DNA from: Zobellia laminariae
GTDB taxonomy: Bacteria > Bacteroidota > Bacteroidia > Flavobacteriales > Flavobacteriaceae
Reading direction: 5' to 3'
NCBI RefSeq assembly: GCF_009725995.1
Contig: NZ_RCNS01000003.1
Coordinates: 1,185,130 to 1,249,129 of the forward strand
DNA: 64,000 bases
In this document: piece by piece, positions 18,329-26,327 of the stretch
Numbering within the stretch: the stretch's first letter is position 1
Layout of the letters: each line of letters begins with the position of its first letter
Made by a program: the position numbers and the translations under genes
The notes under the pieces: model-generated
Seen by the model: only the letters and a program-made list of their open reading frames with translations
Database searches by the model: none
Told to the model about the DNA's origin: nothing

Positions 18329-19912
18329 GCGTTAGAAGTAGATGCCCTGAATATTTCAGATTTAGTTACGGGTAATAAAATTGCAACCATAACGCAACCT
18401 GACGCCTCTACAGTGGCTATTAATGAAACTATAACCTCATTTGCAGAAGTTTCTGGAAACAGAAGTATTCTACGCTTTACTAATGAGGCAAATGGAACCG
18501 ATGATGTTACCAGTGTAGTAAGAAGCGTAAACGGGGTTGTGCCAGCCGCAAATGGTAATGTTGCCGTAATCCTTTCCAGTACGTCAACAGGTCTTGAAGT
18601 TAATCTTCCTTCAACCGGTGTAGATTCAGATATCTATATCGTTTCCGGGGAGTCTGGCTTAACGGCAGATAGAAATGGAGTTGCTTTTATTTATGATGAT
18701 GTTACAGGATGGCAAGAAGTAACTACCGACCTTTCTACAAACGATGCTAGGTATTTGAATGTAAACGGAGATGCCATGGCAGGAACATTGTCTATGGCCA
18801 GTCATCCCTTAACTAATTTATTAGACCCTTCCAACGCCCAAGATGCAGCCACTAAAAATTATGTTGATGGTTTAGCTACTGGAGATATTACTTCTACGGA
18901 CTTAACGGTTACCAACGGAACCGATTCTGCTTTTAAGGATGTTACCTTAACCATTGCCAACGGTGCCGTAACTCCCTTAAAAATAGCTGCAGGAGCCAAT
19001 AATCAATCATTGGTAACAGATAACACAGGAACAGTTTCTTGGATAGATTCTAGCACTTTTAACCACTCCGGAACAACAGGTTCTGTTTTCTTTGCAGGCC
19101 CTACAGGAACTCCTATTGAAGATAACGACCAATTATTTTGGGATAGCGCAAATAACAGATTAGGTATAGGCACAAATACGCCAACACACAAATTACAAGT
19201 TACAGGCCAAGTTAGAGCTACTTCATTTGCGAATGCAGATGGAACAGCCAATAGTCCTTCGTATCGTTTTAATAGTGATGGAGACACAGGGATGTATAAA
19301 GAAGGTACAAATGAGTTAGGATTTTCCACCAACGCAACAAATGCGATACTTATTGATGCCTCTCAAAATGTAGGTATTGGAACAGTTACACCAGACGAAA
19401 GTCTTCATGTAGCAAATAACATGAGACTAGACGGTAGTTTTGAAGACAAGGATGGAGAAGCTGGAACAGCTGGCCAAGTACTGTCATCAACAGCAACTGG
19501 CACAGATTGGATAGACGCTCCTTCAGCAGACCCAAAAATCAGTACTGATGCTGGAAATAGCGTTACCGCAGGTACAGACGCGGGAGTTTTCTATAACAGT
19601 CCTATCAAAGCTTTTGGTAAAATTTCTTCGGCGGGAACGGTTATAAAATCAACTCCCGGAGTTACTATCACAAAACTGGCTGGTTTAGGTCATTACCAAG
19701 TTACTTTGGCCGCAGGTACAACAGCAGATTCAGATTATATTATTCAACTGTCACAACCAGGAAGAGGTGGTGCTGGAAATGATGACCCTGGAATATCATA
19801 TAGTAGCCAAACCACTACAACATTTGAGGTAATCATAGGAGATAACGATAATGGAGGTACGGACCGTACTAGATTTGATTCTGAATTTATGTTCACCATT
19901 TTAGACCTATAA
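18329..19912 (+). pseudogene. C-terminal part of the giant fibre protein, cut off by the in-frame TGA
   Basis: In the same frame as the upstream 1616-codon reading, with no frameshift and no stop after TGA 18326-18328. About 527 further codons are open. Content matches the second half of the 8009 protein: LLDPSNAQDAATKNYVD, LGIGTNTPTHKLQV, GDTGMYKEG and VGIGTVTPDESLHV. It ends in a different C-terminal domain (from about 19540) that finishes FMFTILDL. There is no signal peptide and no convincing ribosome-binding site. A GTG at 18413 opens a long reading but would give a protein that cannot be exported. It is best read as the detached C-terminus of the giant. If the TGA is a sequencing error, this is simply the end of one intact gene. 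Confidence 0.75.
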
Positions 19913-19916
19913 GCAA

Positions 19917-21077
19917 ATGAAGAAATTACTATATATAGTTTTGCTTTTAGTGATAAAGGTAACATGGGCCCAAGCCCCTACTGCTAATGAACTAGTAAGT
20001 ATACACTCTGCTACCCTAGCAGAGATAAATGCAATGGCCAGTCCTATTGAAGGTTCTCTAATCTACAATACTAATGATAAATTTTTATACCAATTTAATG
20101 GTACTCTTTGGCAGAAACTGACGCCAGAAGGCAATGAAACAAAAATTGTTGCTAATGGTAATGTTAGTATAAGTGGAACCGGAACAACGGCAGACCCCTA
20201 TGTTGTTTCTTCTATAAAATCTACATTCACCACCAATCCAGATGGGTCTTTTACTTTTTCCAATGGTATTGATCCCGATGTGAATTTTAGCCCTACTGTA
20301 CCGGGCAACACACCTATTGTTTCAAATTCTAATGCCGGAACAGGTAACTGTTCTCAATTTGGACTAAATGAAACCAGAGACTTAATCATTCAAGGTGCTT
20401 ACTTTGACGGCTCCTCAACAGTTGCAGTTACAGGACAAACAATAAATTCAGTAACAATAAATAGTTCTACCCAGATTACGGCAAATATAACCACTGGAGG
20501 AGCTTATGGAAATTTTGATATTTCCGTTACCAATAATGCCGGGTTAGGCACCTTAGTTGGTGGCTTTGTGTTACAAGCATCATCCCCGCTTTCAATTAAT
20601 AGTATATCCGTTACAGATATGGTCCTTACGGGCTCAATGACCTGTGATGGTAATATTCTGACCAAAACTGCAACAGCAGGTTGGAACGCGCAAGGTTACT
20701 CGCTGAACCATGAAATAAGTAATATAAAAGGTGGTAGACTAGATTTTACACCCAACCAAACAAATCTATTAGCGATGATAGGACTTAGTTATGATCCTTC
20801 TTCAAGTGCCTCTTACCCTAACCTTAATTATGCCATGTATATAGTTTCAAATTCTCAAATACAGATTCGAGAAAGCGGGGCCAGTCTGGGTTATGTTTCA
20901 AGTTACGCAGCTGGAGATGTTCTAAGTATTGATGTGGATTGTTTAGGTAATGTAACGTATTTACGAAATGACAACATTATTTTCACTTCCTCTAGAAAAG
21001 CTGTGAGCCCATTATATTTTGATTCTTCTTTCTACCATATAGGTATGAAAATCTCAAACATACTAATGAAATACTAA
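19917..21077 (+). CDS. Exported surface protein with YNT module, IPT/TIG-like and lectin-like beta domains
   Basis: A 386-aa protein with a signal peptide (VTWAQ). Residues about 20-75 (IHSATLAEINAM.., GSLIYNTNDKFLYQFNG) resemble the N-terminal module of the fibre giants. A domain at about 135-225 (NETRDLIIQGAYFDG.. to GGFVLQ) looks like an IPT/TIG immunoglobulin-type fold. The last 150 residues (AGWNAQGYSL.., MIGLSYD, IRESGASLG, GDVLSIDVD, NIIFTSS) have the alternating pattern of a SPRY/concanavalin-like beta-sandwich, possibly a ligand-binding head (inference). It starts 4 bases after the giant gene ends, so the two are in one operon. No T9SS domain. Exact role unknown. Confidence 0.75.
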   Translation: MKKLLYIVLLLVIKVTWAQAPTANELVSIHSATLAEINAMASPIEGSLIYNTNDKFLYQFNGTLWQKLTPEGNETKIVANGNVSISGTGTTADPYVVSSIKSTFTTNPDGSFTFSNGIDPDVNFSPTVPGNTPIVSNSNAGTGNCSQFGLNETRDLIIQGAYFDGSSTVAVTGQTINSVTINSSTQITANITTGGAYGNFDISVTNNAGLGTLVGGFVLQASSPLSINSISVTDMVLTGSMTCDGNILTKTATAGWNAQGYSLNHEISNIKGGRLDFTPNQTNLLAMIGLSYDPSSSASYPNLNYAMYIVSNSQIQIRESGASLGYVSSYAAGDVLSIDVDCLGNVTYLRNDNIIFTSSRKAVSPLYFDSSFYHIGMKISNILMKY

Positions 21078-21116
21078 TGAGAATAGAAAAATGTATGTTC
21101 TTTATTTTTAGTAAAT

Positions 21117-21142
21117 TAGGTCTCCCCGCTGGTAGAGACCTA
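21117..21142 (+). terminator. Hairpin between two genes of fibre locus 2
   Basis: TAGGTCTC and GAGACCTA form an 8-bp stem with a 10-base loop in the 163-base gap. The T-run after it is weak and delayed. It may attenuate rather than end transcription of the operon. Confidence 0.4.
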
Positions 21143-21240
21143 GATACTATCCTTTATTTTCTCAAACTTAATTACACTAAGTCGGTCCAATCGGCAACAA
21201 TAAACATATCCCCCGTTAAACCATTAATTGCTAACCAATT

Positions 21241-22125
21241 ATGAAACAATTAATAGTAATGTCTTTGACTCTTTTTGCACTGCAACCTAGCGAGGTAGTA
21301 GCGCAAGTAGATGGCAACTATTTACTGGGGCTCACCAATGCAACAACCTTAGAAATGAATGCCGGTATAAATCCTGTAGTCGGCTCACTTTTGTATAATA
21401 CCGACGAGGAGAAAATGTACTTGAACACCGCTTCAGGTTTCAAAAAAATACCTTCTATAGATACAAATTCAGTAGATTTCTGGGGAGCTATAGGAAATGC
21501 AGGCTCTAATGCTACCACTCATTTTTTAGGAACTACGGACCTTCAGGATTTCGTAATAAAAACGGATAATAGTGAAAGAATTAGAATATCATCAACTGGA
21601 AACATCGGTATAAATAATCCTACGCCTAACGCTCAAATAGATATTGAAAGCGCAAGTGTGCCCTTACGAATTCAACCCAGCACCACTACTCCAACCGGAA
21701 CCGAAAGCGGGCAAATTTTTATGGGAGATGACGGTATTCTGTACGCTTATGACGGGTCTAGAACAAAATGGCTGAGCGTTGATCGTACTATGGTGGGTTG
21801 GGGAGTCAACAATCCTGTAACCACATTAGCCTACATGAGACAGTTTAACGGTGCCGAATCAAATAAAAATGGTTGGCGCATGCTTAGAGATGGTACAATC
21901 ACCGGAATTACGGTACAAACTGAAAATGCCAACACATGGACATTGGAAATCAGAAAAAATGATGGCCTTATACCAATAGCTATTTTAGCAATTGCTGCTA
22001 CAGAAGGTGGCCAAGATGACACTATGAATATCGATTTTAACCAAGGTGATTTTTTACAGGCTTATTGTAATGGAATTGCTGTGGAATATCCAGAAACTTT
22101 AATTGAAATAGCCTGGAGAAAGTAA
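21241..22125 (+). CDS. Exported surface protein of fibre locus 2, function unknown
   Basis: A 294-aa protein with a signal peptide (SEVVAQ). Residues about 22-75 (LTNATTLEMNAG, VGSLLYNTDEEKMYL) are a reduced version of the YNT module seen in the three preceding exported proteins. A stretch typical of fibre proteins follows (DNSERIRISSTGNIGINNPTP). The C-terminal 110 residues (NGWRMLRDGTITGITVQ.. to IEIAWRK) look like a compact beta domain with no catalytic motif, possibly a tip or head domain. It lies 12 bases upstream of the T9SS cargo gene and is surely co-transcribed with it. Its role in fibre assembly is inferred only from position and the shared module. Confidence 0.72.
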   Translation: MKQLIVMSLTLFALQPSEVVAQVDGNYLLGLTNATTLEMNAGINPVVGSLLYNTDEEKMYLNTASGFKKIPSIDTNSVDFWGAIGNAGSNATTHFLGTTDLQDFVIKTDNSERIRISSTGNIGINNPTPNAQIDIESASVPLRIQPSTTTPTGTESGQIFMGDDGILYAYDGSRTKWLSVDRTMVGWGVNNPVTTLAYMRQFNGAESNKNGWRMLRDGTITGITVQTENANTWTLEIRKNDGLIPIAILAIAATEGGQDDTMNIDFNQGDFLQAYCNGIAVEYPETLIEIAWRK

Positions 22126-22136
22126 CTATAAAAACG

Positions 22137-23294
22137 ATGAAGAAATACGCAATTATTATTGGTAGCCTAGTCTTGAGCATGTATAGTAATAACATGGTAG
22201 CACAAGACTCATTTCATAATTTTGGAAACATGAAAATGCATGAAGATGCGCAGATTGGTTTTTACCAAAATTTGATTAATGATGGCTCCTTTGATGATAA
22301 TAAAGGACTAGCGGGTTTTTATAATGAAGACATAGCTTATATAAGCGGAGCTTTCAGGCCCGTTTTTAAGGACTTAGAAATAGTTGTAGATAAAGACCTT
22401 ATTTTAGAAGTTGGTATTGGAATAACCAACAACAGCAATTTTATTTCGGGAGATTTGGTGACTCCAAAATTCTTAGTTGACACAAATATTGAATATATTA
22501 ATGATGCCTTTTATAATGGTGATACTAATTTCTCCAAAGTAGACGGGTATTCTGCTGTAAGAAACAAGCAAGATTTTATTTTCCCCATAGGTCATTTTGA
22601 TAAATTAAGACCTTTAAAACTATCATCTTACCTAATTAACGAGAATGCCAAGTCGGCTTATTTTTTCGAAGACCCTAACCACCCATCTACCTTTCATACC
22701 ACTTTTAGCACAGAGAATAGAACCGATATTTTAGTTTCGATAAGTAATGAGGAATTTTGGGATTTGGATACAGAGGTATCTTCCAAAGTTACCTTAGGGT
22801 GGGATACAGATAGTAGTCTATCTAGTTTTATAGATGACGTTGAAAATTTAAGAGTTGTAGGTTGGCATACAGAACACAGCATTTGGGAAGATTTGGGCAA
22901 TACCGCCTTGGAAGGAGATTTTGATAAGGGTGAAATAACATCAGACGTTTTTACACCAGACGACTACACGATTATCACTTTTGGAGGAAGTCTTAGTAGA
23001 CAGAGTGTTGATTTGGGTAATTACCTAATGACACCAAACGGAGATGGAAAAGCAGATTTTCTTGTTTTGGAAGCCGTTTCTTTATCACCTAACAATCAGC
23101 TTACCATTTACAACAGATGGGGACGGGCAGTTTACGAAGCCACTAACTACGACAATACTTTTGGAGGCACAGCCAACGTTAGTAGCGTAGTTGCCACCTC
23201 AAAAAAACTACCTGCCGGAGTTTATTTTTACATAATTGATTTGAAAGATATTGATGTAAAACATCAAGGATTCTTGTATATAAATCAAGAGTAA
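22137..23294 (+). CDS. T9SS type B sorting-domain protein (gliding-motility-associated C-terminus), locus 2
   Basis: A 385-aa protein with a signal peptide (NNMVAQD). The body (about 22-290) is paralogous to that of the 11888 protein: both share FxNFGN/YNTGN starts, LINDGSFD, FNKVDGY-like, DFIFPIG and TPDDYTI segments. The C-terminal type-B sorting domain is YLMTPNGDGKADFLVL, LTIYNRWGRAVYE, LPAGVYFYII and HQGFLYI. The T9SS should export and release or anchor it. It closes fibre locus 2 exactly as the 11888 gene closes locus 1, the main evidence that fibre giant plus this cargo is a repeated functional unit. No terminator hairpin was seen after it. Confidence 0.88.
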   Translation: MKKYAIIIGSLVLSMYSNNMVAQDSFHNFGNMKMHEDAQIGFYQNLINDGSFDDNKGLAGFYNEDIAYISGAFRPVFKDLEIVVDKDLILEVGIGITNNSNFISGDLVTPKFLVDTNIEYINDAFYNGDTNFSKVDGYSAVRNKQDFIFPIGHFDKLRPLKLSSYLINENAKSAYFFEDPNHPSTFHTTFSTENRTDILVSISNEEFWDLDTEVSSKVTLGWDTDSSLSSFIDDVENLRVVGWHTEHSIWEDLGNTALEGDFDKGEITSDVFTPDDYTIITFGGSLSRQSVDLGNYLMTPNGDGKADFLVLEAVSLSPNNQLTIYNRWGRAVYEATNYDNTFGGTANVSSVVATSKKLPAGVYFYIIDLKDIDVKHQGFLYINQE

Positions 23295-23489
23295 TCCTCT
23301 AAATAAACGGAGCTACATTACGCTGTACCAACTATTATTTTTACTTTAAAAAGTACATTGAATAAAAAGCTTTCTTAAAAAATAGCACTCGTGCAATTTA
23401 TTTTAAAGATACAAGCCTACTTTACAAGATTTGTACCCTCATGAACGTTATCATTATAACCACAATCTATTCTTGGCATCAAATTTGAA

Positions 23490-23497
23490 TATCTTTG
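23490..23497 (+). promoter_or_regulatory. -7 promoter element of the M15 peptidase gene
   Basis: TATCTTTG, a good TAnnTTTG match, ends 14 bases before the ATG at 23512. The leader is therefore very short. Confidence 0.65.
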
Positions 23498-23511
23498 CCT
23501 AGATTGTGAAC

Positions 23512-24270
23512 ATGATTAAATTCAATAATGGTATGATGGAACGACGAGCATTCATAAAAAAGAGTGGTGTTGCTGGCCTTGCTTTGGCAGCTTTACCCAA
23601 TTTGGCATTTTCTAAAGATTTTGAATATAGCATCTTAGAGTTAATGGGTAAAACCGATATTAAACTCTATGGAGAAGGTATTAATTTACGTAAAGAGGCC
23701 CATGACGCATTTGTAGAAATGAAGAAGGCTGCATATAGCGATGGTATTAATTTAAAAGTAGTTTCTAGCTATCGTAATTTTGAACGCCAACGTTCTATTT
23801 GGGAACGAAAATATTTAAAATACACAGACGATAAAGGCATGACCCCTCAAAATGCCATTGATAAAATTATAGAATACTCTACCATACCCGGAACTAGTCG
23901 TCATCATTGGGGAACCGATATTGATATTGTTGATGGAAACAGAAATGTGAAAGGAGACATGCTCGTACCTTCCAAATTCGCAGAAGGAGAACCCTATGGC
24001 GATTTTAAGAAGTGGATGGATGAAAATTCAAAACATTTTGATTTTCATTTAGTATACACCGATATACCTGGCCGCAGAGGATTTAAATATGAGCCATGGC
24101 ATTTTAGCTACGCACCTATTTCCGTGCCTATGCTAACAGAATTTCGCAGAAAAAACATCATGCAATTGTTAAAAGACGAAGACTTTTACGGTAGTGAACA
24201 TTTCACAGAAGGATTCTTAACAAATTATATTCAAGACAATATCCTAGATATCAATACAGAACTTTTGTAA
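23512..24270 (+). CDS. M15 family metallopeptidase (D-Ala-D-Ala carboxypeptidase / VanY-like) with twin-arginine leader
   Basis: A 252-aa protein. The leader ERRAFIKKSGVAGLALAALP has the twin-arginine motif, then a hydrophobic stretch, so export as a folded protein by the Tat system is likely. The VanY/M15 catalytic set is visible: SSYRNFERQ, then SRHHWGTDIDI (SxHxxGxAxD-type, zinc His and Asp) and EPWHFSY (general base Glu and third zinc ligand His). It would cleave D-amino-acid peptide bonds in peptidoglycan stem peptides. ATG 23512 is taken as the start because the promoter lies just upstream; a GTG at 23506 or the internal ATGs at 23533/23536 are alternatives. Confidence 0.88.
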   Translation: MIKFNNGMMERRAFIKKSGVAGLALAALPNLAFSKDFEYSILELMGKTDIKLYGEGINLRKEAHDAFVEMKKAAYSDGINLKVVSSYRNFERQRSIWERKYLKYTDDKGMTPQNAIDKIIEYSTIPGTSRHHWGTDIDIVDGNRNVKGDMLVPSKFAEGEPYGDFKKWMDENSKHFDFHLVYTDIPGRRGFKYEPWHFSYAPISVPMLTEFRRKNIMQLLKDEDFYGSEHFTEGFLTNYIQDNILDINTELL

Positions 24271-24307
24271 GTCTTTTGTATATTGAGCTGATAAATAACA
24301 CTATACC

Positions 24308-25072
24308 ATGCGAGGAGGAAGTTGGAAAATAAGAATATTCATTGGTTTGGCCATTGTAGCTTTTGCTTTTATTAAGCGCTGCAGTAGCAAAGAAGAAAAT
24401 CCATACACGGGAAGGGTACAGACCATTAATATGAGTGCCGAACAAGAAATTGCCATTGGCCTTCAAAGTACTCCAGAAATTGCACAACAATATGGTGGGC
24501 TATATCCAGATGAAAAATTACAAGCCTATGTAGACCAGGTTGGTAATAAGCTAGTTCAAAATAGTATTGCCAAAGAAACTCCGTATGCATATGACTTTCA
24601 CCTTTTGGCAGATGACCAAACTATTAATGCATTCGCATTACCCGGAGGTCCCGTTTTTATTACCTACGCCCTTTTCAGGCAATTAAATGAAGCGCAATTG
24701 GCAGGAGTACTTGGTCATGAAATAGGCCATGTAATTGGCAGACATTCCGCAGAACGTATTGCTGAAGGAGAATTTTGGCAAACCTTATCCACTGGAGCTT
24801 CTGTAGGAGGCGATATGGGAGGCTTAGTTGGCGGAATAGGCCAAAACACACTACTTAAAAATGGTCGTGGAGACGAATTGGAAAGTGATGACCTTGGAGT
24901 TCTCTTTATGATTAACTCTGGTTACCAACCTGAAGAAATGATTCACGTTATGGAGATTTTAAAGTCTGCAGCAGGACCAAACCGAGTCCCGGAATTTCAA
25001 AGCTCGCACCCTGACCCCGAGAATAGAATCGAAAAAATACAAGAATCTATAGAGAAGTACCGCAACCAATAA
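24308..25072 (+). CDS. M48 family metalloprotease, membrane-attached periplasmic
   Basis: A 254-aa protein. An N-terminal hydrophobic segment (IFIGLAIVAFAFI) ends before a cysteine (KRCSSKEE), so it is a membrane anchor or possibly an atypical lipoprotein signal. The zincin motif is LGHEIGHVIGRHSAE at about residues 137-151. The third ligand Glu lies in the DELESDDLG helix about 55 residues on, as in BepA/Oma1-type M48 peptidases. BepA-like enzymes degrade misfolded outer-membrane proteins, and a similar quality-control role is plausible. It follows the M15 peptidase by 37 bases on the same strand and is closed by a strong terminator, so the two may form an envelope-maintenance operon. Confidence 0.9.
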   Translation: MRGGSWKIRIFIGLAIVAFAFIKRCSSKEENPYTGRVQTINMSAEQEIAIGLQSTPEIAQQYGGLYPDEKLQAYVDQVGNKLVQNSIAKETPYAYDFHLLADDQTINAFALPGGPVFITYALFRQLNEAQLAGVLGHEIGHVIGRHSAERIAEGEFWQTLSTGASVGGDMGGLVGGIGQNTLLKNGRGDELESDDLGVLFMINSGYQPEEMIHVMEILKSAAGPNRVPEFQSSHPDPENRIEKIQESIEKYRNQ

Positions 25073-25094
25073 TACTTCTTAAAACATATTAAAG

Positions 25095-25136
25095 AGGCGC
25101 TTAAACGGATATAAATTCGATTTAAGCGCCTTTTGC
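25095..25136 (+). terminator. Terminator after the M48 protease gene
   Basis: AGGCGCTTAAA pairs with TTTAAGCGCCT (11 bp), followed by TTT and a second T-run. Confidence 0.85.
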
Positions 25137-25312
25137 TTTTTATTTTACAAATGGCATGAACGGTTGTTAAATTCGTTGAAATGCAGCGTGTTGTATCCTT
25201 ATTTATCTATCTTTACACCTCCCAAATACTACCTTTGCCAACGCAGCAATTTAACCATTATAGCTTTTACAATAATCAATGCCCCTAGACAAGGCATTTA
25301 AAATAAAACTAT

Positions 25313-25480
25313 ATGGGAACACTATCGCACTTTAAAAATTTATATACCGAAGCATTTGAGAACTGCAAGCCTGAACTAGTAGTAATACTTCTAAAGGCAT
25401 ATTCGGTATTTTGTGGATTAATGTTGTTTATGGCTGTTTACGCGTTTGTAGATAGAGCCGTTAACGGGTTTGAATTTTAA
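25313..25480 (+). CDS. Small single-span membrane protein (DUF6747-like)
   Basis: A 55-aa reading from ATG 25313 to TAA 25478. The sequence begins MGTLSHFKNLYTEAFENC. One clear membrane helix follows (about residues 31-46, SVFCGLMLFMAVYAFV) and a short polar tail ends in GFEF. It resembles a small Flavobacteriia family I know as DUF6747; that assignment is from recall and not checked. It is flanked by terminators on both sides, so it is an independent small gene. Function is unknown. Confidence 0.7.
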   Translation: MGTLSHFKNLYTEAFENCKPELVVILLKAYSVFCGLMLFMAVYAFVDRAVNGFEF

Positions 25481-25527
25481 TTCGCAGCGCTTTACCGCTC
25501 TTTTACGAGATACTATATGAAAAAAAG

Positions 25528-25555
25528 CCCGACCATATTAATATGGTCGGGTTTC
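25528..25555 (+). terminator. Terminator between the small membrane protein and ankyrin genes
   Basis: CCCGACCATAT and ATATGGTCGGG form an 11-bp stem with a 2-base loop. An A-run precedes it and T-rich sequence follows, so it can serve both convergent genes. Confidence 0.85.
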
Positions 25556-25589
25556 TTGTTTTTCATAGCAATCGGGCTAATTCAAATTT

Positions 25590-25982
25590 TTAGCTTCCCA
25601 TGGCTGTTTCAATTACCCTAAGGGCTTCAGAAGCATTAGAAAGCTCTGCATATTTTGAAATGGAATATCCTTTATCACTTTTAATTTTCAGGTTAGCTCC
25701 ATTGTCTATTAATAATTCCAAAATCTCGGCCTTGTTATAACGGGCTGCAAAAATAGCCGGAGTCATACCTAAAGACTTTTTGTTGACATCCTCGCCAAGC
25801 TCTATCAGTTTTTTTACAACATCTATATCTCCCTGCATAATTGCTTTGCAAAAAGAATTTAGCTCTACAATGTCATACATTTCAAATGCAGAAGCATCTG
25901 TTGTAGTGATTGTGTCATTGGCCATTACGGCTGAAGTTCCGACCAAACAGGCCATTGCGAAAGTTAATAACGTTTTTCTCAT
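25590..25982 (-). CDS. Exported ankyrin-repeat protein
   Basis: A 130-aa protein. The start is placed at ATG 25982 because it directly opens a standard signal peptide (MRKTLLTFAMACLVGTSAVMA); the 35 upstream in-frame codons do not look like protein. Two to three ankyrin repeats follow: FCKAIMQGDIDVVKKLIELG, MTPAIFAARYNKAEILELL and KGYSISKYAELS. It is a periplasmic protein that probably binds another protein. The partner is unknown; small ankyrin proteins of this type are sometimes linked to oxidative stress enzymes, but nothing nearby supports that here. Confidence 0.85.
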   Translation of the reverse strand: MRKTLLTFAMACLVGTSAVMANDTITTTDASAFEMYDIVELNSFCKAIMQGDIDVVKKLIELGEDVNKKSLGMTPAIFAARYNKAEILELLIDNGANLKIKSDKGYSISKYAELSNASEALRVIETAMGS

Positions 25983-26327
25983 GATGAATGATTTAAATTG
26001 ATGAATGAATAATTGATTGTTTAATAATAGACTGGGATTTTGCGAAGTTGTTACAGCCTTAGGCTCATAATAACTAAATTTTAACATTTACAAATATTTA
26101 GCAACACTCAAATAAACCCCTCATAATCAATCAGCAAAGCCATTCCACCATACTTTTCAAAAGCACATAAAAAATTGAAAACTTTTCAGCTAAGGTTTAA
26201 AAAACCTCGTTTAAATCACTAAAATGTGGAATCTCTAACAATGCTAAAATCGGATTAAAAAAGCACCGTTATAATTGGTAATTCCTCTTAGATCACAGTA
26301 CTTTTGAAAATCTAATTTATCATAGCC
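25983..26327. other. Divergent intergenic region (345 bases)
   Basis: AT-rich spacer between the ankyrin gene and gpmI. It holds the gpmI -7 element at 26299-26306 and a small hairpin AGGTTT/AAACCT at 26193-26207. No ORF or RNA gene was recognised. Confidence 0.5.
26299..26306 (+). promoter_or_regulatory. -7 promoter element of gpmI
   Basis: TACTTTTG matches TAnnTTTG, 21 bases before the ATG at 26328. Confidence 0.6.

Noticed and set aside
18413..19912. Independent gene starting at GTG 18413
   Set aside because: It is in frame with the upstream giant, has no signal peptide or ribosome-binding site, and begins mid-domain. It is better explained as the part after the internal stop.
8009..21077. 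Prophage tail-fibre region
   Set aside because: The motifs resemble phage tail fibres, but there are no capsid, terminase, baseplate, lysis or integrase genes. The proteins have signal peptides and lie beside T9SS cargo.
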